This document shows positions 18,138 to 25,559 of a stretch of 64,000 nt of DNA, piece by piece (positions within the stretch are counted from its first letter, which is position 1; each line of letters opens with the position of its first letter). Made by a program: the position numbers and the translations under genes. Source of the stretch: Longimicrobiales bacterium (GTDB lineage: Bacteria > Gemmatimonadota > Gemmatimonadetes > Longimicrobiales > Gaopeijiaceae); contig JANQDZ010000096.1 of assembly GCA_028278645.1 (NCBI GenBank), forward strand, positions 24,110 through 88,109. Direction: 5' to 3'. Below the pieces are notes generated by a model. That model searched no databases. It was not told where the DNA came from and was given only the letters and a program-made list of their open reading frames with translations.

Positions 18138-18452
18138 ATGGATGCGATACTGATCATCTTTGCGATCTGTCTTTTCGGCGTCCTTTTCACGGTCATGATC
18201 TTCGCCATCGCGATGCGCCCTGTGCTGGACGAGGAAGAGGAGCCTCCCCAGCCAAGACCATCCCCTCCGCCCGAAGATTTTTTCTTGGAAGACCGGGATC
18301 GTGAGGTGGGCGGTCCGGGCTCACCGTCGAACCCGCTTTTGGTGCAACTGGAGCACCACGTTCGGGCTGAGCACGGAGCAGCATCAACCTTCCTCCGGAT
18401 GCCAAATCCCGAGACTCTTCACGCCCCATCCGACTCCACCCTTTCGCTCTAG
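18138..18452 (+). CDS. Small single-TM membrane protein, first gene of the CNB/NrfD operon
   Basis: 104 residues. AGGGGAGA precedes the ATG at 18138. One hydrophobic helix (AILIIFAICLFGVLFTVMIF) is followed by a cytosolic-type acidic and proline-rich tail (DEEEEPPQPRPSPPPEDF). No known domain. Position directly behind a sigma-54 element and 11 bases before the CNB-domain gene suggests an assembly or anchoring role for the redox complex (inference). Confidence 0.6.
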   Translation: MDAILIIFAICLFGVLFTVMIFAIAMRPVLDEEEEPPQPRPSPPPEDFFLEDRDREVGGPGSPSNPLLVQLEHHVRAEHGAASTFLRMPNPETLHAPSDSTLSL

Positions 18453-18463
18453 GGGGCTCTCGG

Positions 18464-18934
18464 ATGTTGGTCATGGATGCGGACATTTTCGCCAGCCTCT
18501 CCAGGGAAGAGGTCGGTAGGATCCTGTCGATGGCGTCTCCGAGAACCGTACCGGCTGAAAACGTGGTCTTTGGACTCGGCGACGAGGCAATCAATCTTTT
18601 CCTGGTCGAGAAGGGAGCGGTGAAGTTAACCCTCCCGATCACCGTTGCCGGAAAAACTCTGGACACCCTGGTGGAGGAGAGGCTGCCCGGTCAGCTCCTG
18701 GGTTGGTCCGCCCTTGTTCCACCGCATCGATACACGCTCCGGGCATCGGCAACGGTGGACTCCGAGCTCCAATCGATACCCCGCAACTCCTTCTTTGACC
18801 TCTTGGATTCCATGCCTTCGGTGGGTTACACCGTATTCACCAACCTCGCCGCGATTCTGGGAGAAAGACTCCAGCTCTCCCAAACCATGTGGATAAGGGA
18901 GATGCAGCGTCGTCTCTCGAACCGTGGTGGCTGA
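18464..18934 (+). CDS. Cyclic-nucleotide-binding-like (CRP/FNR sensor) domain protein without HTH
   Basis: 156 residues with the CNB beta-roll fold of CRP/FNR proteins: LSREEVGRILSMASPRTVPAE, then a phosphate-binding-cassette-like LLGWSALVPPHRYTLRASA, then a dimerisation helix. The protein stops where the DNA-binding domain would start. The canonical Glu of the cassette (GE-x-A) is not obvious, so cAMP binding is doubtful. The gene overlaps the tetrahaem gene by 11 bases. It may regulate or sense the complex rather than bind DNA (inference). Confidence 0.75.
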   Translation: MLVMDADIFASLSREEVGRILSMASPRTVPAENVVFGLGDEAINLFLVEKGAVKLTLPITVAGKTLDTLVEERLPGQLLGWSALVPPHRYTLRASATVDSELQSIPRNSFFDLLDSMPSVGYTVFTNLAAILGERLQLSQTMWIREMQRRLSNRGG

Positions 18935-19544
18935 GGTGAAGGACGCCGTGGAGGAGCGGGTCCATCTACTCCGGTCCAGGCACCTTCCCTGGGCAGTCGG
19001 GGTGCTGACCGCCGTTCTTCTTACCACCGGGTGCGGAGCTGATCGTGACGCGAATCCGGACCCCGAGCACCCCCCAGTCCCTAGTGGCTCTGGGCAGGTG
19101 GTCGGGGAAACCCTCGAGGTTCCCCCGCCTCCGTTTTCCGTGGGGGTTTTCCCCTGTTCCAACTGCCACGGGATGATTCCCCCGAATCCCGTGCGGAGGG
19201 AACTCACTGGTTTCCATACCGAGATCGTTCTCCACCACGACGAAGACAACAGGTGGTGCCTCGATTGTCACGATACCGAGGATAGGGACCAACTCCACCT
19301 TGCAAGCGGGGCCTTGGTTCCCTTCGAAGAGTCGTACCGTCTGTGCGGCCAGTGCCACGGCGAAAAGTACCGAGATTGGAGGGCCGGCGTGCACGGGCGG
19401 CGATCCGGGGACTGGAACGGACAGAAAACCTACCTCCTTTGCGCCCACTGCCACGACCCACACCAGCCCCGGTTCAAGGCCATGGAGCCAATGCCCCCCC
19501 CCGTTCCCCCACATCAGACCGTTGGCAAGGGGGTGGCACGATGA
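18924..19544 (+). CDS. Tetrahaem c-type cytochrome lipoprotein
   Basis: 206 residues from a GTG start. A hydrophobic signal segment ends in a lipobox-like LTTGC. Four CXXCH motifs follow (CSNCH, CLDCH, CGQCH, CAHCH), with extra histidines (GFHTEIVLHHD, GVHGR) that could be distal ligands. It is encoded just before an Fe-S protein and NrfD (ATGA overlap), an arrangement like NrfB-NrfC-NrfD. It would pass electrons between the NrfD/Fe-S membrane module and a periplasmic partner. Confidence 0.85.
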   Translation: MVAEVKDAVEERVHLLRSRHLPWAVGVLTAVLLTTGCGADRDANPDPEHPPVPSGSGQVVGETLEVPPPPFSVGVFPCSNCHGMIPPNPVRRELTGFHTEIVLHHDEDNRWCLDCHDTEDRDQLHLASGALVPFEESYRLCGQCHGEKYRDWRAGVHGRRSGDWNGQKTYLLCAHCHDPHQPRFKAMEPMPPPVPPHQTVGKGVAR

Positions 19545-20425
19545 CCGACCAAAAACCCATCCTGGAAAAGGAGTTCTCCCGGAAGAGGTTCATATCGGTG
19601 GCGGCTGCCGCAGCCGCCGGATATCTCCTCACCGGATGCGGCCCAAAGCGCCTTTATGAAGTGCCCCCGGACCGTTTGCGGGAACTGCTGGACGAGATGG
19701 AAAGGGACCTGGCGGCGAGACTCGGTACCGAGGTGGCAATGTCCGGCGCCGGCCCCATGCCCGGTGTCGAATTCGCCTACGCCCTGGATATCTCCCGCTG
19801 CGTCGGATGTAGGCGCTGTGTCTACGGCTGCGTAGAGGAGAACAATCAGTCCAGAGATCCCCAGGTCCACTGGATTCGGGTCCTATCCATGGAGCTGGAG
19901 GGTGGTGTGGACTTCTCCGAATCGGATCCCTACTACGACCCCGAAGAGGTCCCGCAGGAGGGCCATTTCTATGTGCCCGTTCAGTGCCAGCAGTGCCGAA
20001 ACGCCCCGTGCACCAAGGTTTGCCCGGTGGGAGCCACGTGGACCGAGCCCGACGGGATCGTGGTGATTGACTACGACTGGTGCATCGGATGCCGGTACTG
20101 CATGGCCGCCTGCCCCTACGGAGCCCGCCATTTCAACTGGCAGGAGCCAGCCCTATCCCAGGAGGAGTTGAATACGAACATGCACTACCTGGGCAACCGG
20201 CCCAGGCCAGCCGGAGTGGTGGAGAAGTGCACCTTCTGCATTCAAAGGACGAGGGAGGGCCGCTACCCAGCGTGCGTCGAGGTTTGCCCCGTGGGAGCAA
20301 GGAAATTTGGCAACCTCCTGGATCCGGAAAGCGAGATCCGGTACATCCTCGAACACAAGCGTATCCTGGTTTTGAAGGAGGAGCTGAACACCCTCCCGAA
20401 GTTCTTCTACTTCTACGGGACTTGA
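19541..20425 (+). CDS. Periplasmic 4Fe-4S ferredoxin-like subunit (NrfC/HybA/PsrB family)
   Basis: 294 residues. The N-terminus has a twin-arginine-like SRKRF, a hydrophobic alanine-rich segment and LTGC, so it is probably a Tat-exported lipoprotein. Fe-S motifs are CVGCRRCVYGC, CQQCRNAPCTKVC, CIGCRYCMAAC and CTFC with a late CVEVC, giving about four [4Fe-4S] clusters. The ATG at 19541 overlaps the previous stop. It would relay electrons between NrfD (six bases downstream) and the tetrahaem lipoprotein. No molybdopterin subunit is encoded in this operon. Confidence 0.9.
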   Translation: MTDQKPILEKEFSRKRFISVAAAAAAGYLLTGCGPKRLYEVPPDRLRELLDEMERDLAARLGTEVAMSGAGPMPGVEFAYALDISRCVGCRRCVYGCVEENNQSRDPQVHWIRVLSMELEGGVDFSESDPYYDPEEVPQEGHFYVPVQCQQCRNAPCTKVCPVGATWTEPDGIVVIDYDWCIGCRYCMAACPYGARHFNWQEPALSQEELNTNMHYLGNRPRPAGVVEKCTFCIQRTREGRYPACVEVCPVGARKFGNLLDPESEIRYILEHKRILVLKEELNTLPKFFYFYGT

Positions 20426-20431
20426 GGGCAC

Positions 20432-21670
20432 ATGGATACGCTCCGGATGTTCTTCAAGTTCTATTCAGGCAGTCTTCGCCTGGTTTCGAAAGGGAATCGA
20501 TATTACTGGGCCTGGATCACGCTCCTCCTGGTCCTGATAGTGTCGGGGAGCCTCGCTTACGTGGATCAGGTCACAGAAGGGCTCACCGTCACTGCCATGC
20601 GGGACCAGGTGAGCTGGGGCCTTTATATCGGGAACTTCACATTCCTCGTAGGGGTGGCGGCTGCCGCCGTGGTCTTGGTGATCCCGGCCTACATCTACGA
20701 CTGGAAGCCCATCAGGGAAATTGTCATTTACGGCGAACTCCTGGCCGTAAGTGCGATCATCATGTGTTTGCTGTTCGTCCTCGTGGATCTGGGCCGTCCC
20801 GACCGTTTCTGGCACCTCCTTCCACCGGCCGGCCACCTGAACTTCCCCTCTTCCCTGCTCGCATGGGACGTTCTGGTACTGAACATCTACTTTGTCATCA
20901 ATTTTGTAGTGGTGACACACATCCTATACCGTGCATTCCACGGCAGGGAGTACAACCGAAAGCTGGTCGCGCCGCTGGTCCTTCTCTCGATCCCGATGGC
21001 CGTCGGGATCCATACGGTGACAGCGTTCCTTTTTAACGGCCTAGCCGCGAGGCCCTATTGGAACGCTTCGATCCTGGCGCCCCAGTTCCTGGCCTCCGCT
21101 TTCTGCTCCGGTCCAGCGATTCTGCTGATGGTACTCCAGATCCTTCGGCGTTTCACGCGGTTCGAGATCCAGGATGAAGCCATCTGGAAGATCGCCGAGC
21201 TCATGGCCTATGCCATGTTCCTCAACATCTTCCTTCACGGGGCGGAGGTCTTCAAGGAGTTTTATTCCGACACGGAGCACCTGCTCTACACCCGGTACTG
21301 GTTCCTGGGTCTGGGGGAAGAAAGGACCCTCGTGCCTTTCGCCTGGACCGCGGTCGGCCTGAATCTGGTGGCCTTCGGGCTCCTGGTGGTCCCAAAGACC
21401 AGGAAAAACTGGATCACCTTGAACATCGGGTGCCTGGCCACCTACTTCGGGGTGTACATCGAGAAGGGAATGGGGCTGATCATTCCGGGCTTGACGCCCG
21501 ATGCATTGGGCGAGATCTACCGGTACTTATTCACCAGCACGGAATTCCGCGTGGCTGCAGGGGTTTTTTCCATCGGGTTCCTGGTGTTCACCCTGATGTT
21601 GAAGGTGGCCGTTCCTATCACCCTGGGTGAGTTCCAGTACGGATCGAGTCGATCTCCCATACCCGAATAA
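20432..21670 (+). CDS. NrfD/PsrC-family integral membrane quinone-interacting subunit
   Basis: 412 residues with about ten hydrophobic helices (for instance WITLLLVLIVSGSLAYV, AIIMCLLFVLVDLG, VLNIYFVINFVVVTHIL). The DLGRPDRFWHL motif after an early helix is a hallmark of the NrfD/PsrC family. No haem ligands are needed in this family; it binds menaquinone/menaquinol and hands electrons to the Fe-S partner, sometimes with proton movement (ActC/ACIII relatives). It is the last gene of the 18138 operon. Confidence 0.9.
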   Translation: MDTLRMFFKFYSGSLRLVSKGNRYYWAWITLLLVLIVSGSLAYVDQVTEGLTVTAMRDQVSWGLYIGNFTFLVGVAAAAVVLVIPAYIYDWKPIREIVIYGELLAVSAIIMCLLFVLVDLGRPDRFWHLLPPAGHLNFPSSLLAWDVLVLNIYFVINFVVVTHILYRAFHGREYNRKLVAPLVLLSIPMAVGIHTVTAFLFNGLAARPYWNASILAPQFLASAFCSGPAILLMVLQILRRFTRFEIQDEAIWKIAELMAYAMFLNIFLHGAEVFKEFYSDTEHLLYTRYWFLGLGEERTLVPFAWTAVGLNLVAFGLLVVPKTRKNWITLNIGCLATYFGVYIEKGMGLIIPGLTPDALGEIYRYLFTSTEFRVAAGVFSIGFLVFTLMLKVAVPITLGEFQYGSSRSPIPE

Positions 21671-21697
21671 GGTGATCGGACCCCCGCGAAGATCCAG

Positions 21698-22417
21698 CTA
21701 GCGCACCTCCCAGACGATCCCTCCTGAGAACACGAAGTCGTTCTGGGTCTTGGCCCAGTATTTATTGATGGAATCCTTCATCTGGGCATCCCATCTCAGG
21801 CCGAACAGGGTGAAGGTGAGCCCCGCTCCGAGCTCGAGACTGTGGGTGAATCCATTACCAGGGAGAATGGCCTCGACCTCGTTTGTTATGCTGGGATCGC
21901 CAAAGCTATACCATTTCCCAGCGTAACCAGCCAGGACATAGGGCTCGATGCCACGGTATTCCAGGCGGGTTGGCAATACAGCCTGGAGGCTCAGGAAGGT
22001 GATGTTGGCCCGAAGATCGAACCAGGTATTCACCACTTGGGGGGGTTGGAAAAAGACGCGGGGTATCAGGATTCCGTGCCCGGCCGTGAGCCAGCCATCA
22101 ACCGACCGAGCCACCTCGGCCCGTACGAGGAACCCGGAGCCTTCGACCTCGGCTTCCACACCGAGCCCGACGTAGGCTGCCCGACCCAGGGCGGCAGAGG
22201 TCCACTCGATGTACCCGTCTCCGGAGAAGTTCTTGAACTGGTCGTAAAAGAGGTCGTCAGGGGCCAGCAACCCGAACCTTGGGATCAGCCGAAGGTTCAG
22301 CTCCTCGATCCATCTTCCGCCAGACTCCTCCTGAGCCGAGGCGGGCAACACCACCCCGAAAACCCCGCTCATCGCGATGGCCAAAAAGACTGGACTGACG
22401 CCTTTGTGTCTTAACAT
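21698..22417 (-). CDS. Outer-membrane beta-barrel-like protein
   Basis: 239 residues. A signal peptide (VFLAIAMSGVFGVVLPASAQ) is followed by beta-rich sequence with alternating hydrophobic residues, aromatic girdles and short turns, ending FSGGIVWEVR, which fits a small barrel with a terminal beta-signal. It converges on the NrfD operon. No family recognised; a structural or porin role is likely. Confidence 0.65.
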   Translation of the reverse strand: MLRHKGVSPVFLAIAMSGVFGVVLPASAQEESGGRWIEELNLRLIPRFGLLAPDDLFYDQFKNFSGDGYIEWTSAALGRAAYVGLGVEAEVEGSGFLVRAEVARSVDGWLTAGHGILIPRVFFQPPQVVNTWFDLRANITFLSLQAVLPTRLEYRGIEPYVLAGYAGKWYSFGDPSITNEVEAILPGNGFTHSLELGAGLTFTLFGLRWDAQMKDSINKYWAKTQNDFVFSGGIVWEVR

Positions 22418-22613
22418 GGGTCGTCTTCGCCGAAAAATGCGTTCTTGACTGCTGGGGCCCCAGGGAGCCGGGACGAAACCACCTGATCTCTACCCCGGGG
22501 AACCAAATATGTGGCCAGGGTGAAGCCGACCCCCTGGCACCTCGGAATCTCCTCTCGGGCTCAGCGAGAGACGGACCAAGTTTCTGGGTTTTATGGAATA
22601 TTTCGGGAGTTTC

Positions 22614-22629
22614 TGGCGCGATCATTGCT
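22614..22629 (+). promoter_or_regulatory. Candidate sigma-54 promoter for the collagen-linked hexahaem cytochrome
   Basis: TGGCGCGATCATTGCT matches TGGCAC-N5-TTGC with one change and the correct 10-base GG-GC spacing. The predicted start is near 22640, leaving a leader of about 140 bases before the ATG at 22782. Confidence 0.65.
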
Positions 22630-22674
22630 ACGGTCTTACACTGATTTGGTCGGGGAACGAAAAAAAGGTAAAAA

Positions 22675-22693
22675 CTATTTTCGTTGAAAATAG
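22675..22693. repeat. AT-rich inverted repeat in the cytochrome leader
   Basis: Perfect 8-base arms CTATTTTC and GAAAATAG around GTT, at 22675-22682 and 22686-22693. It lies between the predicted sigma-54 start and the coding region, so it could be an operator or an mRNA stem-loop. Confidence 0.5.
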
Positions 22694-22781
22694 ACCTGTC
22701 GGATTATTATGATTCGCCTTCCAGGCGAACCCGAAGAGGCAAATAGACGTATACCTTTACCCGTTCAGCGGTAGGAGAGTG

Positions 22782-23876
22782 ATGATGAGACGGAGGCTTC
22801 CCTTACTCGTTGCTGCGGTGTTTTTGGTGCCGCTGGTGACGGGGTGCGAGGGACCCGTGGGCCCGGAAGGCCCCGCTGGCGCCCAAGGGGCTCAGGGCCC
22901 GGCAGGGCCCCAAGGTCCCGTCGGACCGATTGGACCGGCTGGGCAAGACGCCACCCAGACCTGCACCCAGTGCCACACCAATAACGTCGGGCTATTCGCG
23001 AAGCAGGTTCAGTACGAGCAATCCACACACCGGCTGGGCGGTAACTTCGAGAGGGCAACGACCAGTTGTGCGCCGTGCCACACCCACCAGGGATTCCTGG
23101 AGAGGATCGCCACCGGCGGGACCAGCACGGCCGCTACCATCCTGGACCCGGCGCCCATCAATTGCCGGACCTGTCACCAGATCCACACGACCTACACCAA
23201 CGCCGACTACGCGTTGACGGTCAGTGGGCCCAACGCCATGGTCTTCAACCCCACCCAGGGCCCGAACGACCTCGGTGAGATCGGGAATCTCTGCAGCCAA
23301 TGCCATCAGGGGCGTTCGCTGAATCCAGTTCCCGTACCCGGTGGCGCTGACGTGACCGTTACCTCTTCCCGCTACGGCTACCATCATGGTCCACAGGGCC
23401 AGGTCGTCGCTGGTGTTGGGGGATTCGACCTGGGTGGTGGTGCCACCGAAGGTCCCATGGCCCACGGGAATCCGGGAATCAACCAGGGCACCTGCGGCAC
23501 CTGCCACATGGGTGAGGCTTTCGGTGAGCAAGCCGGCGGGCACACCTGGAAGATGACCTACGAATATCGTGGCCGGGATAATGACAACGTCGCCGGGTGC
23601 GAACCGTGTCACTCGAGCATCGATGACTTCGACTACAATGACGTCCAGACCACGGTCGCTGCCCTCATGGAAGAGCTCAGGGTGGAGTTGGTCCGGATCG
23701 GCATCAAGCGAGATGGGGACAACTGGTACGCCAACGCTGGTACCTGGCCGGCCGATGTGGCTGCAGCCCAGGTGAACTACCAGATGGTGGGTGAAGACCG
23801 GAGCCTCGGCGTCCATAACCCCGGCTATGTGATCCCGCTGCTTCAGGGGTCCGTTGCCAAGATGAAGACGTACTGA
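22782..23876 (+). CDS. Hexahaem cytochrome lipoprotein with collagen-like N-terminal stalk
   Basis: 364 residues. The lipoprotein signal ends in LVTGC near residue 22. A collagen-like Gly-X-Y stretch of about 11 triplets follows (GPVGPEGPAG to GPIGPAGQD), then six CXXCH motifs (CTQCH, CAPCH, CRTCH, CSQCH, CGTCH, CEPCH) and a C-terminal haem-free part of about 80 residues. The stalk could trimerise the protein and hold the haem head away from the outer membrane. AGGAG lies just upstream of the paired ATGs. A sigma-54 element precedes it. The haem count is direct; surface location is inference. Confidence 0.87.
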   Translation: MMRRRLPLLVAAVFLVPLVTGCEGPVGPEGPAGAQGAQGPAGPQGPVGPIGPAGQDATQTCTQCHTNNVGLFAKQVQYEQSTHRLGGNFERATTSCAPCHTHQGFLERIATGGTSTAATILDPAPINCRTCHQIHTTYTNADYALTVSGPNAMVFNPTQGPNDLGEIGNLCSQCHQGRSLNPVPVPGGADVTVTSSRYGYHHGPQGQVVAGVGGFDLGGGATEGPMAHGNPGINQGTCGTCHMGEAFGEQAGGHTWKMTYEYRGRDNDNVAGCEPCHSSIDDFDYNDVQTTVAALMEELRVELVRIGIKRDGDNWYANAGTWPADVAAAQVNYQMVGEDRSLGVHNPGYVIPLLQGSVAKMKTY

Positions 23877-23946
23877 TCCGAATTCACTGGCTTTCCTCGG
23901 CGGATGTGCCGGAAAGGAAGCCTGGTTCGCGTCAGAACGAAGAAGT

Positions 23947-23985
23947 GAGAGGCCCGCACCAGGGAGGTTCTGGTGCGGGCCTCTC
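23947..23985. terminator. Hairpin terminator between convergent genes
   Basis: Perfect 16-base inverted repeat (23947-23962 and 23970-23985, arm GAGAGGCCCGCACCAG) with a 7-base loop. It lies 70 bases after the hexahaem cytochrome stop and 15 bases before the converging DUF1207 gene end, so it can serve both strands. The T-run is weak. Confidence 0.7.
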
Positions 23986-23999
23986 GCGTTTGGTACCGG

Positions 24000-24908
24000 T
24001 TAGAGGTAGCCCTGCAAACCCAGAGACAGTTGAGTAGTCGTTCCGTGCTGGAACTGGCCCACCGGTGAAGGTCCCCAAAGAGCACCAAAGGCAACCCTGA
24101 GCTTCCGCTCTCCCCGGACCGGCGGGAGCCAGAAACCCACCTTTGCATCCACCCTGACATTTGGAGTGGTGTCTTCATCCCACTCAAAATCCGCAGCGGC
24201 GTAAGGGCGGATCCCGTCCCCACGATCGCGGGCCTGAACCTCCAACCCACCCCGGAGGGCCAGTTTCCCCGATTCTTCCGGATGTACGTTGTAGGAAAAC
24301 CGGAACCCTCCGTAGATCCCGACCCGGTCTCCCGCCCGATAGTACGCGAACAGGTCCCCGGCGTCGCGGGCGAAGTTCACCCCGGCATCCTCGAACCGCC
24401 TCGCATACTCGTCCCCCATATGGCCGCTGGTATGGTAGAATCTGAAACGGACCCAGCCCCACTCCTTGGGCCAGACCGCGGGGATCATGAAATACCAGTC
24501 GGTTCCGATGAGCTCCCGCTCCAGAACCTGGAGGCCAAATCGGGCGAAAACCCCGGCCTCCACGCCTAGCAAGAGTGTTGGGGCCCCTTCAGGGCTCCTG
24601 AAGAGCAGGACCGGCAGGGCGTGGCCGAGAGAGACCTCCACTTCAACGCCGTCCCCATGTTGGTTGGGGTTTTGCAAAACCCCCAGCACCGCCGCCGATG
24701 CCACCGGGTCCCTTGGACCCGCCAGGAGGCGTGGGAGGGTGGCATCTCCCGGAAGGAACTCCTTCTGCGTCTGGGCCAAAGCTCCGCTGGGGGAGAACGC
24801 CAAGGGAAAGAGGACGGCGAAGAACAGCACAACCTCGGAGAAGCCGAGGAACGACGGAAGGGTCCGGTTGGGGAGATTCGACACGACACGTCCGTGGATT
24901 GGGTTCAT
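24000..24908 (-). CDS. DUF1207 family outer-membrane-associated protein
   Basis: 302 residues. A signal segment (VVLFFAVLFPLAFSPSGALAQ) is followed by the family's opening motif FLPGDATLPRLLAGPRDP and a beta-rich body with YHTSGHMGDEY and GIYGGFRFSYN motifs, ending LSLGLQGYL. DUF1207 proteins are barrel-like envelope proteins found in Planctomycetes and Gemmatimonadota; their role is unknown. Family recognition rests on the opening motif. Confidence 0.7.
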   Translation of the reverse strand: MNPIHGRVVSNLPNRTLPSFLGFSEVVLFFAVLFPLAFSPSGALAQTQKEFLPGDATLPRLLAGPRDPVASAAVLGVLQNPNQHGDGVEVEVSLGHALPVLLFRSPEGAPTLLLGVEAGVFARFGLQVLERELIGTDWYFMIPAVWPKEWGWVRFRFYHTSGHMGDEYARRFEDAGVNFARDAGDLFAYYRAGDRVGIYGGFRFSYNVHPEESGKLALRGGLEVQARDRGDGIRPYAAADFEWDEDTTPNVRVDAKVGFWLPPVRGERKLRVAFGALWGPSPVGQFQHGTTTQLSLGLQGYL

Positions 24909-25028
24909 TGCAGGATCTGCAGGAAGCCTCGGGTTTCAGTTACTCTATAACGACCCGGTTCGGCGCCGGGACCACCCCCGGGGCCTGTAAGCCCTCCAGT
25001 TCAAAAAAAAGCCCGATAGGGAAACCCA

Positions 25029-25547
25029 ATGAACGGAAGTCGGTTCCATTTCCTTGTCCTTCTCTTGTTCACGGGTGCTTGTTCCGGACCGACACCCGGC
25101 GGCCTCTCCTCATCCGAAAGGGCAGCCGCTGAAGGTGAAGTGCGGGCAGCGGTGGAGGAAGTCACCGCTGCCATGAACGCCCACGATCCGGACCGACTCT
25201 TCGCCCTGTATCTGCAAACGGACGAATTCGTTTATGTGGGCTGCACAGAGCCTCTTTTCGGCTTCGGCGGCTTCTCCGCCCGGGTGGGACCCTACTACCG
25301 GACCAGAGTGGACGTGGTGTTCGAGCAAGAGATCCTCGCCCTCCAGGTCATGAACCCGACTTCGGCCGTGGCCACTCTCCGTGGGAGTTCGACGGAAGCG
25401 GAGTTCCTTTTCTGGACCCTGGCGTTCGTAAAGGCGGAAGACGGGCGTTGGCTCATCGCCCACGAACACGAGTCCTGGCCCGGTTGTTCCGAGCCTTCGC
25501 CCCTGCACCCAACCGGAGTGGGCGAGGGGTTGGGCGGCACCCTCTGA
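25029..25547 (+). CDS. NTF2/SnoaL-like (DUF4440-type) lipoprotein
   Basis: 172 residues with a lipoprotein signal ending LFTGAC. The mature part is a cone-shaped NTF2-like fold: helix EVRAAVEEVTAAMNAHDPDRLFALY, then YVGCTEP, and the late strand WLIAHEHESWP, which closely resembles DUF4440 proteins (RWLIVHEHWS). Such proteins bind small ligands or act in stress responses; no catalytic residues can be fixed. It lies 12 bases before the TMTC-like gene. Confidence 0.7.
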   Translation: MNGSRFHFLVLLLFTGACSGPTPGGLSSSERAAAEGEVRAAVEEVTAAMNAHDPDRLFALYLQTDEFVYVGCTEPLFGFGGFSARVGPYYRTRVDVVFEQEILALQVMNPTSAVATLRGSSTEAEFLFWTLAFVKAEDGRWLIAHEHESWPGCSEPSPLHPTGVGEGLGGTL

Positions 25548-25559
25548 CGGGAGTCCGGG

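Larger units (their letters stand above)
22418..22781. other. Control region of the collagen-linked cytochrome
   Basis: 364 bases between a minus-strand barrel gene and the plus-strand cytochrome. It holds a 12-base palindrome CTGGGGCCCCAG (22452-22463), a sigma-54 element (22614) and an A/T-rich stretch with the repeat at 22675. Local AT content is clearly higher than in the neighbouring genes. Confidence 0.5.

Noticed and set aside
20080..21036. 318-codon frame overlapping the Fe-S and NrfD genes in another frame
   Set aside because: Arg/Pro/His-rich composition typical of GC-rich shadow frames; the overlapping genes are certain.
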